Positions 8,741 to 18,687 of a stretch of 64,000 nucleotides of DNA are shown one piece after another. The stretch is from an uncultured Paracoccaceae bacterium (lineage in GTDB: Bacteria; Pseudomonadota; Alphaproteobacteria; Rhodobacterales; Rhodobacteraceae), in the NCBI GenBank assembly GCA_938028765.1, contig CALIZF010000013.1, positions 17,637-81,636 on the forward strand, in the 5' to 3' direction. Numbering within the stretch: position 1 is the stretch's first letter; each line of letters starts with the position of its first letter. The position numbers and the translations under genes are program-made. Under the pieces are notes generated by a model. The model ran no database searches. It was not told where the DNA came from and saw only the letters and a list, made by a program, of their open reading frames with translations.

Positions 8741-10393
8741 ATGAACCTTGGTACGACCTCCGGCGATGCCGTCCACCCGGCCGCGCGCCGGTTCGCGGCC
8801 GAGCAGCGCGCAGGGCTGATGGATCGGCGCGAGTTCCTTGCCCGCGCCACCGCGCTCGGCGTCGCCGTGCCCGCCGCCTACGGCCTGATCGGCCTTGCCG
8901 CGCCCACCCCGGCGCAGGCCGCGCCGGTGGCCGGCGGCACGTTGCGCATGAACATGGAGACGCGGGCGCTCAAGGACCCGCGGCTGTGGGACTGGTCGGA
9001 ACTGGCCAACTTCTGCCGCGGCTGGCTCGACTATCTCGTGGAATACAACGCCGACGGCAGCTTCCGCGGGATGCTGCTGGAAGGGTGGGAGGCGAACGCG
9101 GACGCCACCGAATACCTCCTGCGCGTGCGCCCCGGCGTGAAGTGGAACAACGGCGACGACTTCACGGCCGAACACGTGGCCTTCAACATCGAACGCTGGG
9201 CCGATGCGACCGTCGAGGGCAACTCGATGGCCACGCGCATGGACAGCCTCGTTGACCCCGCGACCCGGAAGCTGCGCGCGGGCGCGGTGACGATCGAGGG
9301 GCCGCTGACGCTGCGGCTGAAATGCGCCCAGCCCGACATCACGATCATCCCCGGCTTTGCCGACTATCCGGCGGCGGTGGTGCATCCGTCCTACGACGGC
9401 GGCGATCCGTCAGCGAACCCCGTGGGCACCGGCGCCTACCTGCCCGAGGTGAACGAGGTGGGCGTGCGTCAGGTTCTGGTCCGCAACCCAAATCACACCT
9501 GGTGGGGCACCGCGGTCTACGGCGGGCCCTGGCTCGACCGGATCGAGTACATCGACCTCGGCACCGACAGCGCCACGGTTCTGGCCGCGGCGGGGTCGGG
9601 CGAGATCGACGCGACCTACCGCACCGCCGGGAACTTCGTCGATGCCTTCGACGCGATCGGCTGGACCTCGTCCGAGGCCGTGACGGCCGCAACCATTGCG
9701 GTCCGCTTCAACCAGCTTGCCGACGATTACAAGGATGTGCGCGTGCGCCGCGCCCTGCAGATGGCGGTGGACAACGCCGTGGTGCTGGAACTGGGCTTCG
9801 ACGGCCGCGGCCAGCCGGCCGAGAACCACCATGTCTGCCCGATCCACCCCGAGTACGCGCAACTGCCGCCCCTGGTCGTCGATCCGGCCGCAGCCAAGGC
9901 GATGCTGACCGAGGCAGGCAAGGGCGATCACGAATTCGAGCTGATCAGCCTTGACGACGACTGGCAGAACGACACCTGCAATGCCATTGCCGCGCAGTGC
10001 CGCGACGCCGGGATCAAGGTCAAGCGGACCGTGCTGCCCGGCTCGACCTTCTGGAACGACTGGACCAAGTATCCCTGGTCGGCGACCGAATGGAACATGC
10101 GCCCGCTCGGCGTGCAGATCCTCGCGCTCGCCTACAAGTCGGGCGTCGCCTGGAACGAAACCGCCTTCTCGAACGCCGAGTTCGACACGCTGCTGACGCA
10201 GGCGATGTCGATCGCCGACGCCGACGAACGGCGCAAGGTCATGGCCCGGCTCGAGCAGATCATGCAGGAGGAAGGGGTGCTGATCCAGCCCTACTGGCGG
10301 TCGCTCTACCGGCACTTCGATGCCAAAGTGAAGGGCGCGGACATGCACCCGACCTTCGAGCATCACCATTACAAGTGGTGGATCGCCGCGTGA
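8741..10393 (+). CDS. ABC transporter substrate-binding protein, family 5 (peptide/nickel type), Tat-type signal
   Basis: Periplasmic binding protein that would deliver an oligopeptide-like ligand to the permeases downstream. 550 residues from the ATG at 8741 (AGGGAG upstream). [13 protein letters not shown] places a twin-arginine pair at residues 29-30 before a hydrophobic segment and an AQAA cleavage-type site, so export by Tat is likely. The mature part shows the SBP_bac_5 layout: [54 protein letters not shown] and [15 protein letters not shown]. The real ligand cannot be read from sequence. Confidence 0.92.
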   Translation: MNLGTTSGDAVHPAARRFAAEQRAGLMDRREFLARATALGVAVPAAYGLIGLAAPTPAQAAPVAGGTLRMNMETRALKDPRLWDWSELANFCRGWLDYLVEYNADGSFRGMLLEGWEANADATEYLLRVRPGVKWNNGDDFTAEHVAFNIERWADATVEGNSMATRMDSLVDPATRKLRAGAVTIEGPLTLRLKCAQPDITIIPGFADYPAAVVHPSYDGGDPSANPVGTGAYLPEVNEVGVRQVLVRNPNHTWWGTAVYGGPWLDRIEYIDLGTDSATVLAAAGSGEIDATYRTAGNFVDAFDAIGWTSSEAVTAATIAVRFNQLADDYKDVRVRRALQMAVDNAVVLELGFDGRGQPAENHHVCPIHPEYAQLPPLVVDPAAAKAMLTEAGKGDHEFELISLDDDWQNDTCNAIAAQCRDAGIKVKRTVLPGSTFWNDWTKYPWSATEWNMRPLGVQILALAYKSGVAWNETAFSNAEFDTLLTQAMSIADADERRKVMARLEQIMQEEGVLIQPYWRSLYRHFDAKVKGADMHPTFEHHHYKWWIAA

Positions 10394-10425
10394 CGGCCGC
10401 AGGGCCGCGCAACCTTGTCCCCGCT

Positions 10426-10449
10426 GCGGCCGGCCTTCGGGCCGGCCGC
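10426..10449 (+). other. Perfect 10-bp UUCG hairpin between binding-protein and permease genes
   Basis: GCGGCCGGCC (10426-10435), TTCG loop (10436-10439), GGCCGGCCGC (10440-10449). There is no T-tract after it, so it is more like an mRNA 3'-end stabiliser or partial attenuator than a full terminator. Such hairpins after binding-protein genes are known to keep that mRNA segment abundant relative to the permease genes. Confidence 0.6.
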
Positions 10450-10469
10450 CCGTCCGGCCTGGGGCGCCC

Positions 10470-11552
10470 ATGATCGGTTTCGTGCTGCGGCGCACCGGCG
10501 TGATCGCCCTGACCGCGCTGTGCCTGACGTTCATCGTCTTCGTCCTCACGAACCTTCAGCCCAACCTTGAAAAGCTCGCCCGCACCGAAGCCTCGTCGCG
10601 GATGAGCGAAGCCGAGGTCGCGGCCTGGATCGAGCGCAACGGCTATGCCCGGCCGATGCCGGTGCGCTACGGCGAATGGCTGGGCGTCGTGCCGGGCTGG
10701 ACGCGCGCAGAGGGCGGAACGGTCACCGGCCGCTGCACCGGTCGCGCACCGGCCCCGGCGGAGGCGCCGCGGTTTTGCGGCCTCCTGCAAGGCGACTGGG
10801 GCTATTCCACCGTGTTCAAGCTGCCGGTCGCCGCCGTGGTGAGCCGGTCGCTCGGCCATACCGGCTGGCTGATGCTCTGGGTCGTGATCGTGATGATCCC
10901 GACGTCGCTCGTCCTCGGCGTGCTGGCGGGGATGCGCGAGGGGTCGCCCACCGACCGGACGCTGTCGACCGTCGCGATCGTTACCACGGCGACGCCCGAA
11001 TACGTCTCGGGCGTGATCCTCATCGTCCTCTTCGCCTCGGCCACCTCGGGCCTTTCGCCGCTGCTGGCGGAATGGGGCTGGATCTCGGGCCGCACCCTGT
11101 TCAACGGCACCGCGACGGCGGCGATGGAGGGCATCACCTTCTGGAACTTCGCCCTGCCGGTCCTGACGATCGCGCTTTACGGCACAGGCTACATCGCCCG
11201 CATGACGCGGGCGAGCATGACCGAGGTGATGACGGCCCAGTATATCCGCACCGCCCGGCTGAAGGGCGTCAGCTTTCCGCAGGTGGTGATGCGGCATGCG
11301 CTGCGCAATGCGCTGATTGCGCCCTTCACCGTCATCATGCTGCAGTTCCCCTGGCTGCTGAACGGCGTCGTGATCGTCGAGACGCTGTTCAACTACAAGG
11401 GCTTCGGCTGGACGCTGGTGCAGGCGGCGGGCAACAACGACATCGAGCTTCTCCTGGCCTGCTCGGTCGTGGCGGTGGTCGTGGTGCTGGCCACGCAGCT
11501 GATCTCGGACATCGGCTATGTCTTGCTCAACCCGCGCATTCGGCTGGCGTGA
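10470..11552 (+). CDS. ABC transporter permease, DppB/OppB type
   Basis: Inner-membrane subunit of the peptide-type importer, 360 residues. N-terminal helix MIGFVLRRTGVIALTALCLT, then an unusually long periplasmic stretch (about residues 30-115) before the remaining helices. The EAA-type loop contacting the ATPase is visible as TARLKGVSFPQVVMRHALRN. The end LNPRIRLA is typical of the family. Gene 2 of the operon, followed by the second permease after 9-12 bases. Confidence 0.93.
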   Translation: MIGFVLRRTGVIALTALCLTFIVFVLTNLQPNLEKLARTEASSRMSEAEVAAWIERNGYARPMPVRYGEWLGVVPGWTRAEGGTVTGRCTGRAPAPAEAPRFCGLLQGDWGYSTVFKLPVAAVVSRSLGHTGWLMLWVVIVMIPTSLVLGVLAGMREGSPTDRTLSTVAIVTTATPEYVSGVILIVLFASATSGLSPLLAEWGWISGRTLFNGTATAAMEGITFWNFALPVLTIALYGTGYIARMTRASMTEVMTAQYIRTARLKGVSFPQVVMRHALRNALIAPFTVIMLQFPWLLNGVVIVETLFNYKGFGWTLVQAAGNNDIELLLACSVVAVVVVLATQLISDIGYVLLNPRIRLA

Positions 11553-11564
11553 TCGGAGGCGATG

Positions 11565-12956
11565 ATGGAACCGCTCACCTGGACCGGCAGCCTCGGCCCT
11601 GTCCTGAACCCCGCGGTGGCGACGGCGGCGGCGCTCGCCGTCCTGATCTGGCTGGCGCGCGGCGTCCTCGGCCTGATCCGCGCGCCGGTGCCCGCCGGCG
11701 TCGGGACGGTCACACCCGCCGGTTTGCCCGCGACCGCCGCGCTGCGCTTCGCCGGCCTCGCCACGGTCGCGCTTGCCCTTGCCTACCCGCTTTCGGGCTT
11801 CGTGCTGCCCGCGCCCGAGGCGGGGATCCTCGGCGCGATGGGGCGCCAGTTCTGGCCGGTCTGGCTGGCCCTCGCCCTGACCTTTGCGGTCTCGATCCGC
11901 TGGAAGCGTCGGCTTGCGCTCTATGGCAAGCTGTTCGACAGCCCCATCGGCATGGTCGGCTATGCGATCGTGATGTTCTGGGTGTTCACCGCGCTCTTCG
12001 CCGACCTGATCGTGACGCAGGATCCGCTGACCCAGGTCTCGGGCATGAAGAACGCGCTGCCCGGCACGCCGGTGCGCGGGGCCGAAGGGGCCTACTATCT
12101 GCTCGGCGGCGACAACCTGGCGCGCGACGTGTTCAGCCGCATGGTGATGGGGGCGCGGCGCGTGCTGGCCATCGCGCCTGCCGCGACGGCCTTTGCCTTC
12201 ATGGTCGGCATCACGCTCGGGCTGCCTGCGGGCTATTTCGGTCGGCGGCTCGACACTGGTTTGTCGTTCCTCGCCAACCTCGTGCTGGCCTTCCCCGTGA
12301 TCCTCCTCTTCTACCTTCTGGTCACGCCGGAAATCCGCGCGACGGGCATCCCGGTCGCGCTGGCTGCCGTCCTGTTCCTGTTCCCGGTCGTGTTCCTGAC
12401 GATCCTGTGGAACAGCCGCTTCTTCATCGACCCGCGGCGGCGCAACCTCTATGTCGGCATCACCCTAGCGCTCGGCCTCTGGGCCTATTCGGGTCTTGCC
12501 TTCAACGCCGACCCGCTCGGCGTCTGGTCGATGGAGCCGAACCTGCTCAACGTGTTCGTCTCGGTCGTGTTCGTGAATGCCCCGACCGTCTTCCGCATCG
12601 TCCGCGGCATCACGCTGGATCTCAAGTCGCGCGACTATGTGGCGGCTGCGCAGACGCGCGGCGAAGGGCCGTGGTACATCATGCTGTGGGAGATCCTGCC
12701 GAACGCCCGCGGCCCGCTGATCGTCGATTTCTGCCTGCGGATCGGTTACACCACCATCCTGCTTGGCACGCTCGGCTTCTTCGGCCTCGGCGTCAGCCCG
12801 GAGTCGCCCGACTGGGGATCGACCATCAACGACGGCCGGCGCCTGCTTGCGCTGTACCCGCATCCCGCGGTGGTGCCGGCGCTGGCGCTGATGAGCCTTG
12901 TCCTCGGCCTGAACCTGCTCGCCGACGGCTTGCGCGAGGAATCCCTGCGCGACTGA
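11565..12956 (+). CDS. ABC transporter permease, DppC/OppC type, with extended N-terminus
   Basis: 463 residues, longer than the usual 280-300. The N-terminal 120 residues hold three extra hydrophobic segments before the canonical start region (KLFDSPIGMVGYAIVMFWVF). LLGGDNLARDVFSRMVMGAR is the DppC signature, and the EAA loop reads AAQTRGEGPWYIMLWEILPN. C-terminal FGLGVSPESPDWGSTINDGR and NLLADGLRE are also typical. Two ATGs lie in tandem at 11562 and 11565; the second has better spacing (5 bases) from GGAGG. The insertion between helices (about residues 300-325) is also unusual. Confidence 0.92.
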   Translation: MEPLTWTGSLGPVLNPAVATAAALAVLIWLARGVLGLIRAPVPAGVGTVTPAGLPATAALRFAGLATVALALAYPLSGFVLPAPEAGILGAMGRQFWPVWLALALTFAVSIRWKRRLALYGKLFDSPIGMVGYAIVMFWVFTALFADLIVTQDPLTQVSGMKNALPGTPVRGAEGAYYLLGGDNLARDVFSRMVMGARRVLAIAPAATAFAFMVGITLGLPAGYFGRRLDTGLSFLANLVLAFPVILLFYLLVTPEIRATGIPVALAAVLFLFPVVFLTILWNSRFFIDPRRRNLYVGITLALGLWAYSGLAFNADPLGVWSMEPNLLNVFVSVVFVNAPTVFRIVRGITLDLKSRDYVAAAQTRGEGPWYIMLWEILPNARGPLIVDFCLRIGYTTILLGTLGFFGLGVSPESPDWGSTINDGRRLLALYPHPAVVPALALMSLVLGLNLLADGLREESLRD

Positions 12957-13044
12957 CCCCGATGCACGTCACCCGTCCCGAAACACGCCACACGGGCCCG
13001 GGGGTGTGAAACCTCCGGGGCCGCCAGCCGCGAAAGGCCCCGCC

Positions 13045-15126
13045 ATGACACCCTGGGACCCGAGCCAGCCGATCCTCGAGATCGAGAACCTCTCGATCTC
13101 GTTCTTCACCCGCCTGCGCGAAATCCCCGCGGTGATGGATTTTTCCTGCAACGTGATGCCCGGCGAGGCGATGGGGCTGGTGGGCGAATCGGGGTGCGGC
13201 AAGTCCACGGTCGCGCTTGCGGTGATGCGCGACCTCGGCAGGACAGGCCGCATCACCGCCGGCCGCATCCGCTTCAAGGGTCGCGACCTGGTGGCGATGA
13301 CCGACGACGAGCTGCGCCACATCCGCGGGTCCGAGATCGCGATGATCTATCAGGAGCCGATGGCATCGCTCAACCCTGCGATGAAGGTCGGCGCGCAGCT
13401 GGCCGAGGTGCCGATGATCCACGAGGGCATCCCGCGCCGCGCAGCCTGGGCGCGCGCGCGGCAGATCGTGGCAGACGTGCGCCTGCCCGACCCCGACCGG
13501 ATCCTTCAGGCCTATCCCCATCAGCTGTCGGGCGGCCAGCAGCAGCGCATCGTCATCGCCATGGCGCTGATGTCGAAACCGGCGCTTCTGATCCTCGACG
13601 AACCGACCACCGCGCTCGACGTCACGGTGGAGGCGGGGATCGTCGATCTGGTGAAGGCGCTCGGCGCGAAATACGGCACGTCGATGCTGTTCATCAGCCA
13701 CAACCTCGGGCTTGTCCTCGACGTCTGCGACCGCATCACCGTGATGTATTCGGGCGAGGCGGTGGAAACCGGCGCCGTGGCCGATGTGTTCGACCGGATG
13801 CGCCACCCCTACACGCAGGCCCTGTTCCGCTCGATCCCCCTGCCGGGGGCCGACAAGACCACCCGCCCCCTCGTCGCCATTCCCGGCAACTTTCCGCTGC
13901 CGCACGAGCGTCCGCCCGGCTGCAACTTCGGCCCCCGCTGCGATTATTTCGTGAAAGGCCGCTGCGATGCGGCCGATGTGCCGATGGTTCCGGTCCCGGG
14001 CGACGTCCGGCACGAGACGCGCTGCATCCGGTCGGCCGAGATCGACTGGGCCGCCCCGCCGAAGGCCGCGAAACAGGCCGAACGGACCCCGGTCGGCGAC
14101 GTCGTCCTGCGGATGGAGGACCTGCGCAAGTATTACGCCGTGACGAAGGGGCTTTTCGGCACCGGGCCCACCCGCGTCGTCAAGGCGAACGAGACGCTGA
14201 GCTTCGAGGCGCGCGAGGGCGAGACGCTGGCGATCGTGGGCGAATCCGGCTGCGGCAAGTCCACGTTCGCCAAGGTGCTGATGGGGCTCGAAACCGCAAC
14301 GGCGGGCAGGATCCTGCTCTACAACCAGGACATCCAGGACACGCCGATCGAGAAGCGCGACACCGATACCGTGTCGTCGGTCCAGATGGTTTTCCAGAAC
14401 CCCTTCGACACGCTCAACCCTTCGATGACCGTCGGCCGGCAGATCATCCGCGCGCTGGAGATCTTCGGCGAGGGCAGGTCCGACGCCGACCGCGAGGCGC
14501 GGATGCTCGAGCTGCTCGACCTCGTGAAGCTTCCGCGCGAATTCGCGGGCCGGATGCCGCGGCAGCTGTCGGGGGGCCAGAAGCAGCGCGTCGGCATCGC
14601 GCGCGCCTTCGCGGGCGGCGCCAAGGTGGTGGTGGCGGACGAACCGGTCTCGGCGCTCGACGTCAGCGTGCAGGCCGCCGTGACGGACCTGCTGATGGAG
14701 ATCCAGCGCAAGAACCGCACGACCCTTCTGTTCATCAGCCACGACCTGTCGATCGTGCGCTACCTCAGCGACCGGGTCATGGTCATGTATCTCGGGCATG
14801 TGGTGGAACTCGGCACCACCGATCAGGTGTTCTCGCCCCCCTACCACCCCTACACCGAGGCGCTGCTGTCCGCTGTGCCGATCGCCGACAGGAAGGTGCA
14901 GAAGAAACGGATCGTGCTTGACGGCGACATCCCGTCCGCGATGAACCCGCCGCCGGGCTGCCCGTTCCAGACCCGCTGCCGCTGGAAGTCGGAGGTGCCG
15001 GGTGGCCTGTGCGACCGCGAGGTGCCGCCGGCCCGCACGCTGGCCGCGGGGCACCAGATCAAGTGCCACCTGCCGGATGCGGTGCTGGCGCGCATGGAGC
15101 CCGTCATCCGCATCGCCGCCGAATGA
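13045..15126 (+). CDS. ABC transporter ATP-binding protein, fused DppD-DppF double ATPase
   Basis: 693 residues containing two complete ATPase domains. First: Walker A GESGCGKST near residue 50, signature LSGGQQQR, Walker B LLILDEPTTALDVTVE. Second: Walker A GESGCGKST near residue 400, LSGGQKQRVGIARA, VVADEPVSALDVSVQ. Each is followed by an oligopeptide-type C-terminal domain with Cys-rich motifs (PPGCNFGPRCDYF, PPGCPFQTRC). Start chosen at ATG 13045 (GAAAGG 7 bases upstream); a GTG at 13006 would add 13 residues. It powers the two permeases upstream. Confidence 0.94.
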   Translation: MTPWDPSQPILEIENLSISFFTRLREIPAVMDFSCNVMPGEAMGLVGESGCGKSTVALAVMRDLGRTGRITAGRIRFKGRDLVAMTDDELRHIRGSEIAMIYQEPMASLNPAMKVGAQLAEVPMIHEGIPRRAAWARARQIVADVRLPDPDRILQAYPHQLSGGQQQRIVIAMALMSKPALLILDEPTTALDVTVEAGIVDLVKALGAKYGTSMLFISHNLGLVLDVCDRITVMYSGEAVETGAVADVFDRMRHPYTQALFRSIPLPGADKTTRPLVAIPGNFPLPHERPPGCNFGPRCDYFVKGRCDAADVPMVPVPGDVRHETRCIRSAEIDWAAPPKAAKQAERTPVGDVVLRMEDLRKYYAVTKGLFGTGPTRVVKANETLSFEAREGETLAIVGESGCGKSTFAKVLMGLETATAGRILLYNQDIQDTPIEKRDTDTVSSVQMVFQNPFDTLNPSMTVGRQIIRALEIFGEGRSDADREARMLELLDLVKLPREFAGRMPRQLSGGQKQRVGIARAFAGGAKVVVADEPVSALDVSVQAAVTDLLMEIQRKNRTTLLFISHDLSIVRYLSDRVMVMYLGHVVELGTTDQVFSPPYHPYTEALLSAVPIADRKVQKKRIVLDGDIPSAMNPPPGCPFQTRCRWKSEVPGGLCDREVPPARTLAAGHQIKCHLPDAVLARMEPVIRIAAE

Positions 15127-15899
15127 CCCGCGTCGCCGTCACCCGCGCCGGCCGGGTGGCCGAGGTGCGCCTTGCCCGCCCGGACAAGCGCAACGCGATG
15201 GACGAGGCGATGATGGACGACCTCGCCGCGGCCGGCGCTGAATTGGCCGCCGACGACCACCTGTCGGCCGTCATCCTCTGCGGCGAGGGGGCGGCCTTCT
15301 GCGCGGGGCTCGACACCGCCCTCTTCGCCCGCTTCGCAGCCGACCTGCCGGGGGTGAAGGCCGCGCTGCTGGCCGACACGCCCAACCGCTTCCAGCGGCC
15401 CTGCACCGTCTGGGCCGAGGTGCCGGTACCGGTGATCGCCGCGATCCACGGCGACTGCTTCGGCGCCGGGATGCAGCTTGCCCTCGCCGCCGACCTGCGG
15501 CTGGCCGCCCCCGACGCCCGCCTGTCGGTGATGGAGGCGAAATGGGGCCTGATCCCCGACATGGGGTTGACGCAGTTCCTGCCCCGCCTGATGCCCGCCG
15601 ACCGCGCGCTGGACCTGATCCTGACCGCCCGGATCCTCACGGGGTCCGAGGCGGCAGCAACGGGGCTTGCAACGCGGGCCGAGGCCGATCCGCTGGCGGC
15701 AGCCCGCGCCTATGCCGACCGGTTGACCGCGGTCAGCCCGGATGTGCTGCGCGGGACGAAGCGGCTGGTCCGGCTTGCCTGGCCGGCGAAGCCCGAGGCC
15801 CTGATGGCCGAAGCGGCCATCCAGGCCGAGCTGATCGGCGGGCCGCATCAGATGGAGGCGTTGGCCGCAACGCTCCAGCGCCGCCCGGCGCGCTACTGA
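15123..15899 (+). CDS. Enoyl-CoA hydratase/isomerase family protein
   Basis: 258 residues, crotonase fold. LARPDKRNAMDEAMMDDL at the N-terminus is the CoA-binding strand. ILCGEGAAFCAGLD forms the first half of the oxyanion hole, and IHGDCFGAGMQLALAADLRL the second. MEAKWGLIPDMGLTQFLPRL follows, where Glu/Asp catalytic positions normally lie. The ATG overlaps the stop of the double-ATPase gene (ATGA), so the two are translationally coupled; the substrate of the importer and this enzyme may be linked. The exact reaction is not identifiable. Confidence 0.9.
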   Translation: MTRVAVTRAGRVAEVRLARPDKRNAMDEAMMDDLAAAGAELAADDHLSAVILCGEGAAFCAGLDTALFARFAADLPGVKAALLADTPNRFQRPCTVWAEVPVPVIAAIHGDCFGAGMQLALAADLRLAAPDARLSVMEAKWGLIPDMGLTQFLPRLMPADRALDLILTARILTGSEAAATGLATRAEADPLAAARAYADRLTAVSPDVLRGTKRLVRLAWPAKPEALMAEAAIQAELIGGPHQMEALAATLQRRPARY

Positions 15900-15929
15900 A
15901 CCGCGACCAGCGGCCGACCGTCCCACAGC

Positions 15930-15946
15930 CGCGGCGACAAGCCGCG
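15930..15946 (+). terminator. Weak stem-loop after the first ABC operon
   Basis: CGCGGC (15930-15935) and GCCGCG (15941-15946) with loop GACAA, about 30 bases after the enoyl-CoA hydratase stop. There is no T-run. It is a possible terminator only. The rest of 15900-16060 shows nothing else. Confidence 0.28.
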
Positions 15947-16060
15947 TGCCATCGCAGCGACCGTTGCCGCCGCAGCCCCGGCATGGGGCGCGGTCGGATG
16001 CCTGGCGGCCTGTGCGTAAGTTTCCGGTCAGAACGCGACGGACGAGGGCGGAAGATCGCG

Positions 16061-16087
16061 CGAAATATTGACGACGTAAATATTTCG
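16061..16087 (+). promoter_or_regulatory. Perfect palindromic operator in front of the TetR-family gene
   Basis: CGAAATATT (16061-16069), 9-base spacer, AATATTTCG (16079-16087): a perfect 9-bp inverted repeat in an AT-rich island of otherwise very GC-rich DNA, 17 bases upstream of the regulator's ATG. This is the usual arrangement for an autoregulating TetR-type repressor. A TTGACG lies inside it (16068-16073), so binding could block a promoter. Confidence 0.65.
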
Positions 16088-16103
16088 GTGCAGCCTGCCG
16101 GTC

Positions 16104-16718
16104 ATGGAGCACGCCCGCCGCTATCATCACGGCAACCTGAAGAACGCGCTGGTCGCCGCCGGCATGAGCATCCTCGAAACCGACGGCCTAGCCGGCCTAA
16201 GCCTGCGCGCCATCGCCGCGCGCGTCGGCGTCAGCCATGCCGCACCCCGCAACCATTTCGGCACGCTCAAGGGCCTTCTGACCGCCATCGCGGCCGAAGG
16301 ATTCCGGCGCCACGCCGCCGCGATGCGCGCAGGCTTGCCCCCCGCTGCCGACCGGCCGGCGCGGCTTCGGGCGGCGATGCTGGGCTATGTGCGCTTCGCG
16401 GCCGAGAACCCGGCCCTGTTCGCCCTGATGTTTTCGCCCCTGCACTGCTCCCACGACGATCCCGCCCTGACCTCCGCCGCGGCGGAAAGCTATGGCGTCC
16501 TGCGCGAGATTGCCGCGGGCCTCGACTGGGACAAGGCCGATGCGCCCGACGGGGCCATGCGCACCGAATGGATGCTCTGGAGCCTCGCGCACGGCTATGC
16601 CACGCTGTCGCAGGCGCAGCTGTTCCGCACGAAGGCGCAGGGGCGGCCGATCCTCGACATCACCGACATCATGCCCGCCTTTCCCTACCGTGACCCTGCC
16701 GGAGAGACCCGTCCATGA
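16104..16718 (+). CDS. TetR/AcrR-family transcriptional regulator with WHG-type C-terminal domain
   Basis: 204 residues. RYHHGNLKNALVAAGMSILE at the N-terminus is the typical opening of the WHG-domain subgroup; the helix-turn-helix reads LSLRAIAARVGVSHAAPRNH then FGTLKGLL. The C-terminal ligand domain contains WMLWSLAHGYATL. It sits behind a perfect palindrome and its stop overlaps the start of a cytochrome b561 gene (ATGA), so the likely target is its own two-gene operon. The inducer is unknown. Confidence 0.92.
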   Translation: MEHARRYHHGNLKNALVAAGMSILETDGLAGLSLRAIAARVGVSHAAPRNHFGTLKGLLTAIAAEGFRRHAAAMRAGLPPAADRPARLRAAMLGYVRFAAENPALFALMFSPLHCSHDDPALTSAAAESYGVLREIAAGLDWDKADAPDGAMRTEWMLWSLAHGYATLSQAQLFRTKAQGRPILDITDIMPAFPYRDPAGETRP

Positions 16719-17239
16719 CCCCCCGCCGTTACCACCCCGCCCTTGTGGCACTTCACTGGCTGCTGGCAGTCCTCGTGGTCGCGGCGCTGGTCGCGGGCGG
16801 GGTGGTGCTGGACGACATGCCGAACAGCGACCCGTCCAAGGTCGCGTCGCTGCGCGCGCACATGACGCTCGGGGTCGCAATCCTTGTCCTGATGCTGGTG
16901 AGGCTGGCGGTGCGGGTTCTCACCCGCCGGCCCGCACCCGCCGACAAGGGGCCGCTCGCTACCGTTGCGACGGTCACGCATTGGGGGCTTTACGCCGCAA
17001 CCATCGGCATGGCGGCCTCGGGCATGGCGCTGTCGGCGGCGGCGGGTCTGCCGGGCATCGTGTTCGGCGGCGAAGGGGCGCTGCCGCCGGACTTCGACGG
17101 GTTCGCGGCCCGCGCCGTGCACGGCGTGGTCGCCGGCATCCTGATGCTGCTTATCCTGCTGCATGTTGCCGCCGCGCTGTGGCATCAGGTCGTCCGGCGC
17201 GACGGGCTGATGGCGCGGATGTGGTTCGGGCCGCGCTGA
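16715..17239 (+). CDS. Cytochrome b561-family membrane protein
   Basis: 174 residues with four hydrophobic helices. Conserved histidines for two b-type hemes are visible: [12 protein letters not shown] in helix 1, [13 protein letters not shown] in helix 2, [12 protein letters not shown] in helix 3 and [20 protein letters not shown] in helix 4. This matches the CybB (diheme, superoxide/quinone oxidoreductase) family rather than eukaryotic b561. Coupled to the TetR-type regulator by a 4-base overlap. Confidence 0.9.
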   Translation: MTPRRYHPALVALHWLLAVLVVAALVAGGVVLDDMPNSDPSKVASLRAHMTLGVAILVLMLVRLAVRVLTRRPAPADKGPLATVATVTHWGLYAATIGMAASGMALSAAAGLPGIVFGGEGALPPDFDGFAARAVHGVVAGILMLLILLHVAAALWHQVVRRDGLMARMWFGPR

Positions 17240-17279
17240 CCGCTTCCCTGCGCGGCCGCTTCGGGCTATGGCGCCGCGC

Positions 17280-18650
17280 ATGGCCACGAACCCGCCCGAC
17301 CTCCGCCCCGACCGCGCCCGCGCCGTCACCCCCGACGCGCGCCGCGAAGGCCAACCCACCATCGGCATGGTCAGCCTCGGATGCCCCAAGGCGCTGGTGG
17401 ACAGCGAGCGCATCCTGACCCGCCTGCGGGCCGAAGGCTATGCGATCTCGCCGGACTACGCGGGCGCCGATGCGGTGATCGTGAACACCTGCGGCTTCCT
17501 CGACAGCGCGCGGGCCGAAAGCCTCGAGGCGATCGGCGAGGCGCTGGCCGCGAACGGGCGGGTGATCGTGACCGGCTGTCTCGGCGCCGAACCCGACTAC
17601 ATCAGCGGTGAGCATCCGAAGGTGCTGGCCGTGACCGGCCCGCAAGCCTACGAGGCGGTGCTGGACGCCGTGCACGCCGCAGTGCCGCCGAAGCCCGATC
17701 CTTTTCTCGACCTGATGCCCGCAACCGGCGTCAAGCTGACCCCGCGCCATTACAGTTATCTGAAGATCTCGGAGGGTTGCAACCACACCTGCCGGTTCTG
17801 CATCATCCCGGACATGCGCGGGCCCCTCGTGTCGCGCCCTGCGAAGGCCGTCCTTCGCGAGGCCGAACGGCTGGTCGCGGCCGGGGTGCGCGAGCTTCTG
17901 GTCATCAGCCAGGACACGTCCGCCTACGGCACCGACCGCAAGGACCGCGACGCGCGGTTCCCGATCGTGCCGCTTGCGCGCGATCTCGGGTCGCTCGGCG
18001 CCTGGGTGCGGCTGCACTACGTCTATCCCTACCCGCATGTGCGCGCGCTGATCCCCCTGATGGCCGAGGGGCTGGTGCTGCCCTACCTCGATGTGCCGTT
18101 CCAGCACGCCCATCCCGACACGCTGCGCCGGATGGCCCGCCCCGCGGCCAGCGCCTGGACGCTTGACGAGATCCGGGCATGGCGCGCCGTCTGCCCCGAT
18201 CTTGCCATCCGGTCCACCTTCATCGTTGGCTACCCAGGCGAGACCGAGGCCGAATTCGCCTACCTGCTCGACTGGCTGGACGAAGCGCAGCTCGACCGGG
18301 TCGGCTGCTTCCGCTACGAGGACGTGAAGGGCGCGCGGTCCAATGCCCTGCCCGACCATGTCCCGGATGCGGTGAAGGACGAGCGGTTCCACCGCTTCAT
18401 GGAAAAGGCGCAAGCCATCTCCGCCGCGAGGCTGGCCGCGAAGGTGGGCCGGCGGATGCCGGTGCTGGTCGATGCGGTGGACGCCGACGCGGCGACCTGC
18501 CGGACCATGCACGATGCGCCCGAGATCGACGGGAACCTTTTCATCGACGAGGGGTTCGAGGGCCTCGCCCCCGGCGACCTCGTGACCGTCACGGTCGAGG
18601 AGGCGGGCGACTACGACCTCTGGGGGCGGGTCGCGCCTGCGGCGCCCTGA
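17280..18650 (+). CDS. rimO: Ribosomal protein uS12 methylthiotransferase RimO
   Basis: Radical-SAM enzyme that methylthiolates an Asp of ribosomal protein S12. 456 residues from ATG 17280; another in-frame ATG is at 17268. N-terminal MTTase domain: [34 protein letters not shown] and VTGCLGA, with the three cysteines of one Fe-S cluster. The radical-SAM CxxxCxxC is at C167, C171 and C174 ([18 protein letters not shown]). A C-terminal TRAM domain follows ([19 protein letters not shown]). Lengths and motifs match RimO, not MiaB. Confidence 0.96.
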   Translation: MATNPPDLRPDRARAVTPDARREGQPTIGMVSLGCPKALVDSERILTRLRAEGYAISPDYAGADAVIVNTCGFLDSARAESLEAIGEALAANGRVIVTGCLGAEPDYISGEHPKVLAVTGPQAYEAVLDAVHAAVPPKPDPFLDLMPATGVKLTPRHYSYLKISEGCNHTCRFCIIPDMRGPLVSRPAKAVLREAERLVAAGVRELLVISQDTSAYGTDRKDRDARFPIVPLARDLGSLGAWVRLHYVYPYPHVRALIPLMAEGLVLPYLDVPFQHAHPDTLRRMARPAASAWTLDEIRAWRAVCPDLAIRSTFIVGYPGETEAEFAYLLDWLDEAQLDRVGCFRYEDVKGARSNALPDHVPDAVKDERFHRFMEKAQAISAARLAAKVGRRMPVLVDAVDADAATCRTMHDAPEIDGNLFIDEGFEGLAPGDLVTVTVEEAGDYDLWGRVAPAAP

Positions 18651-18687
18651 CGCTGGCGGGCGGCCGCGGCGGGCCTATCTCCCCGGC

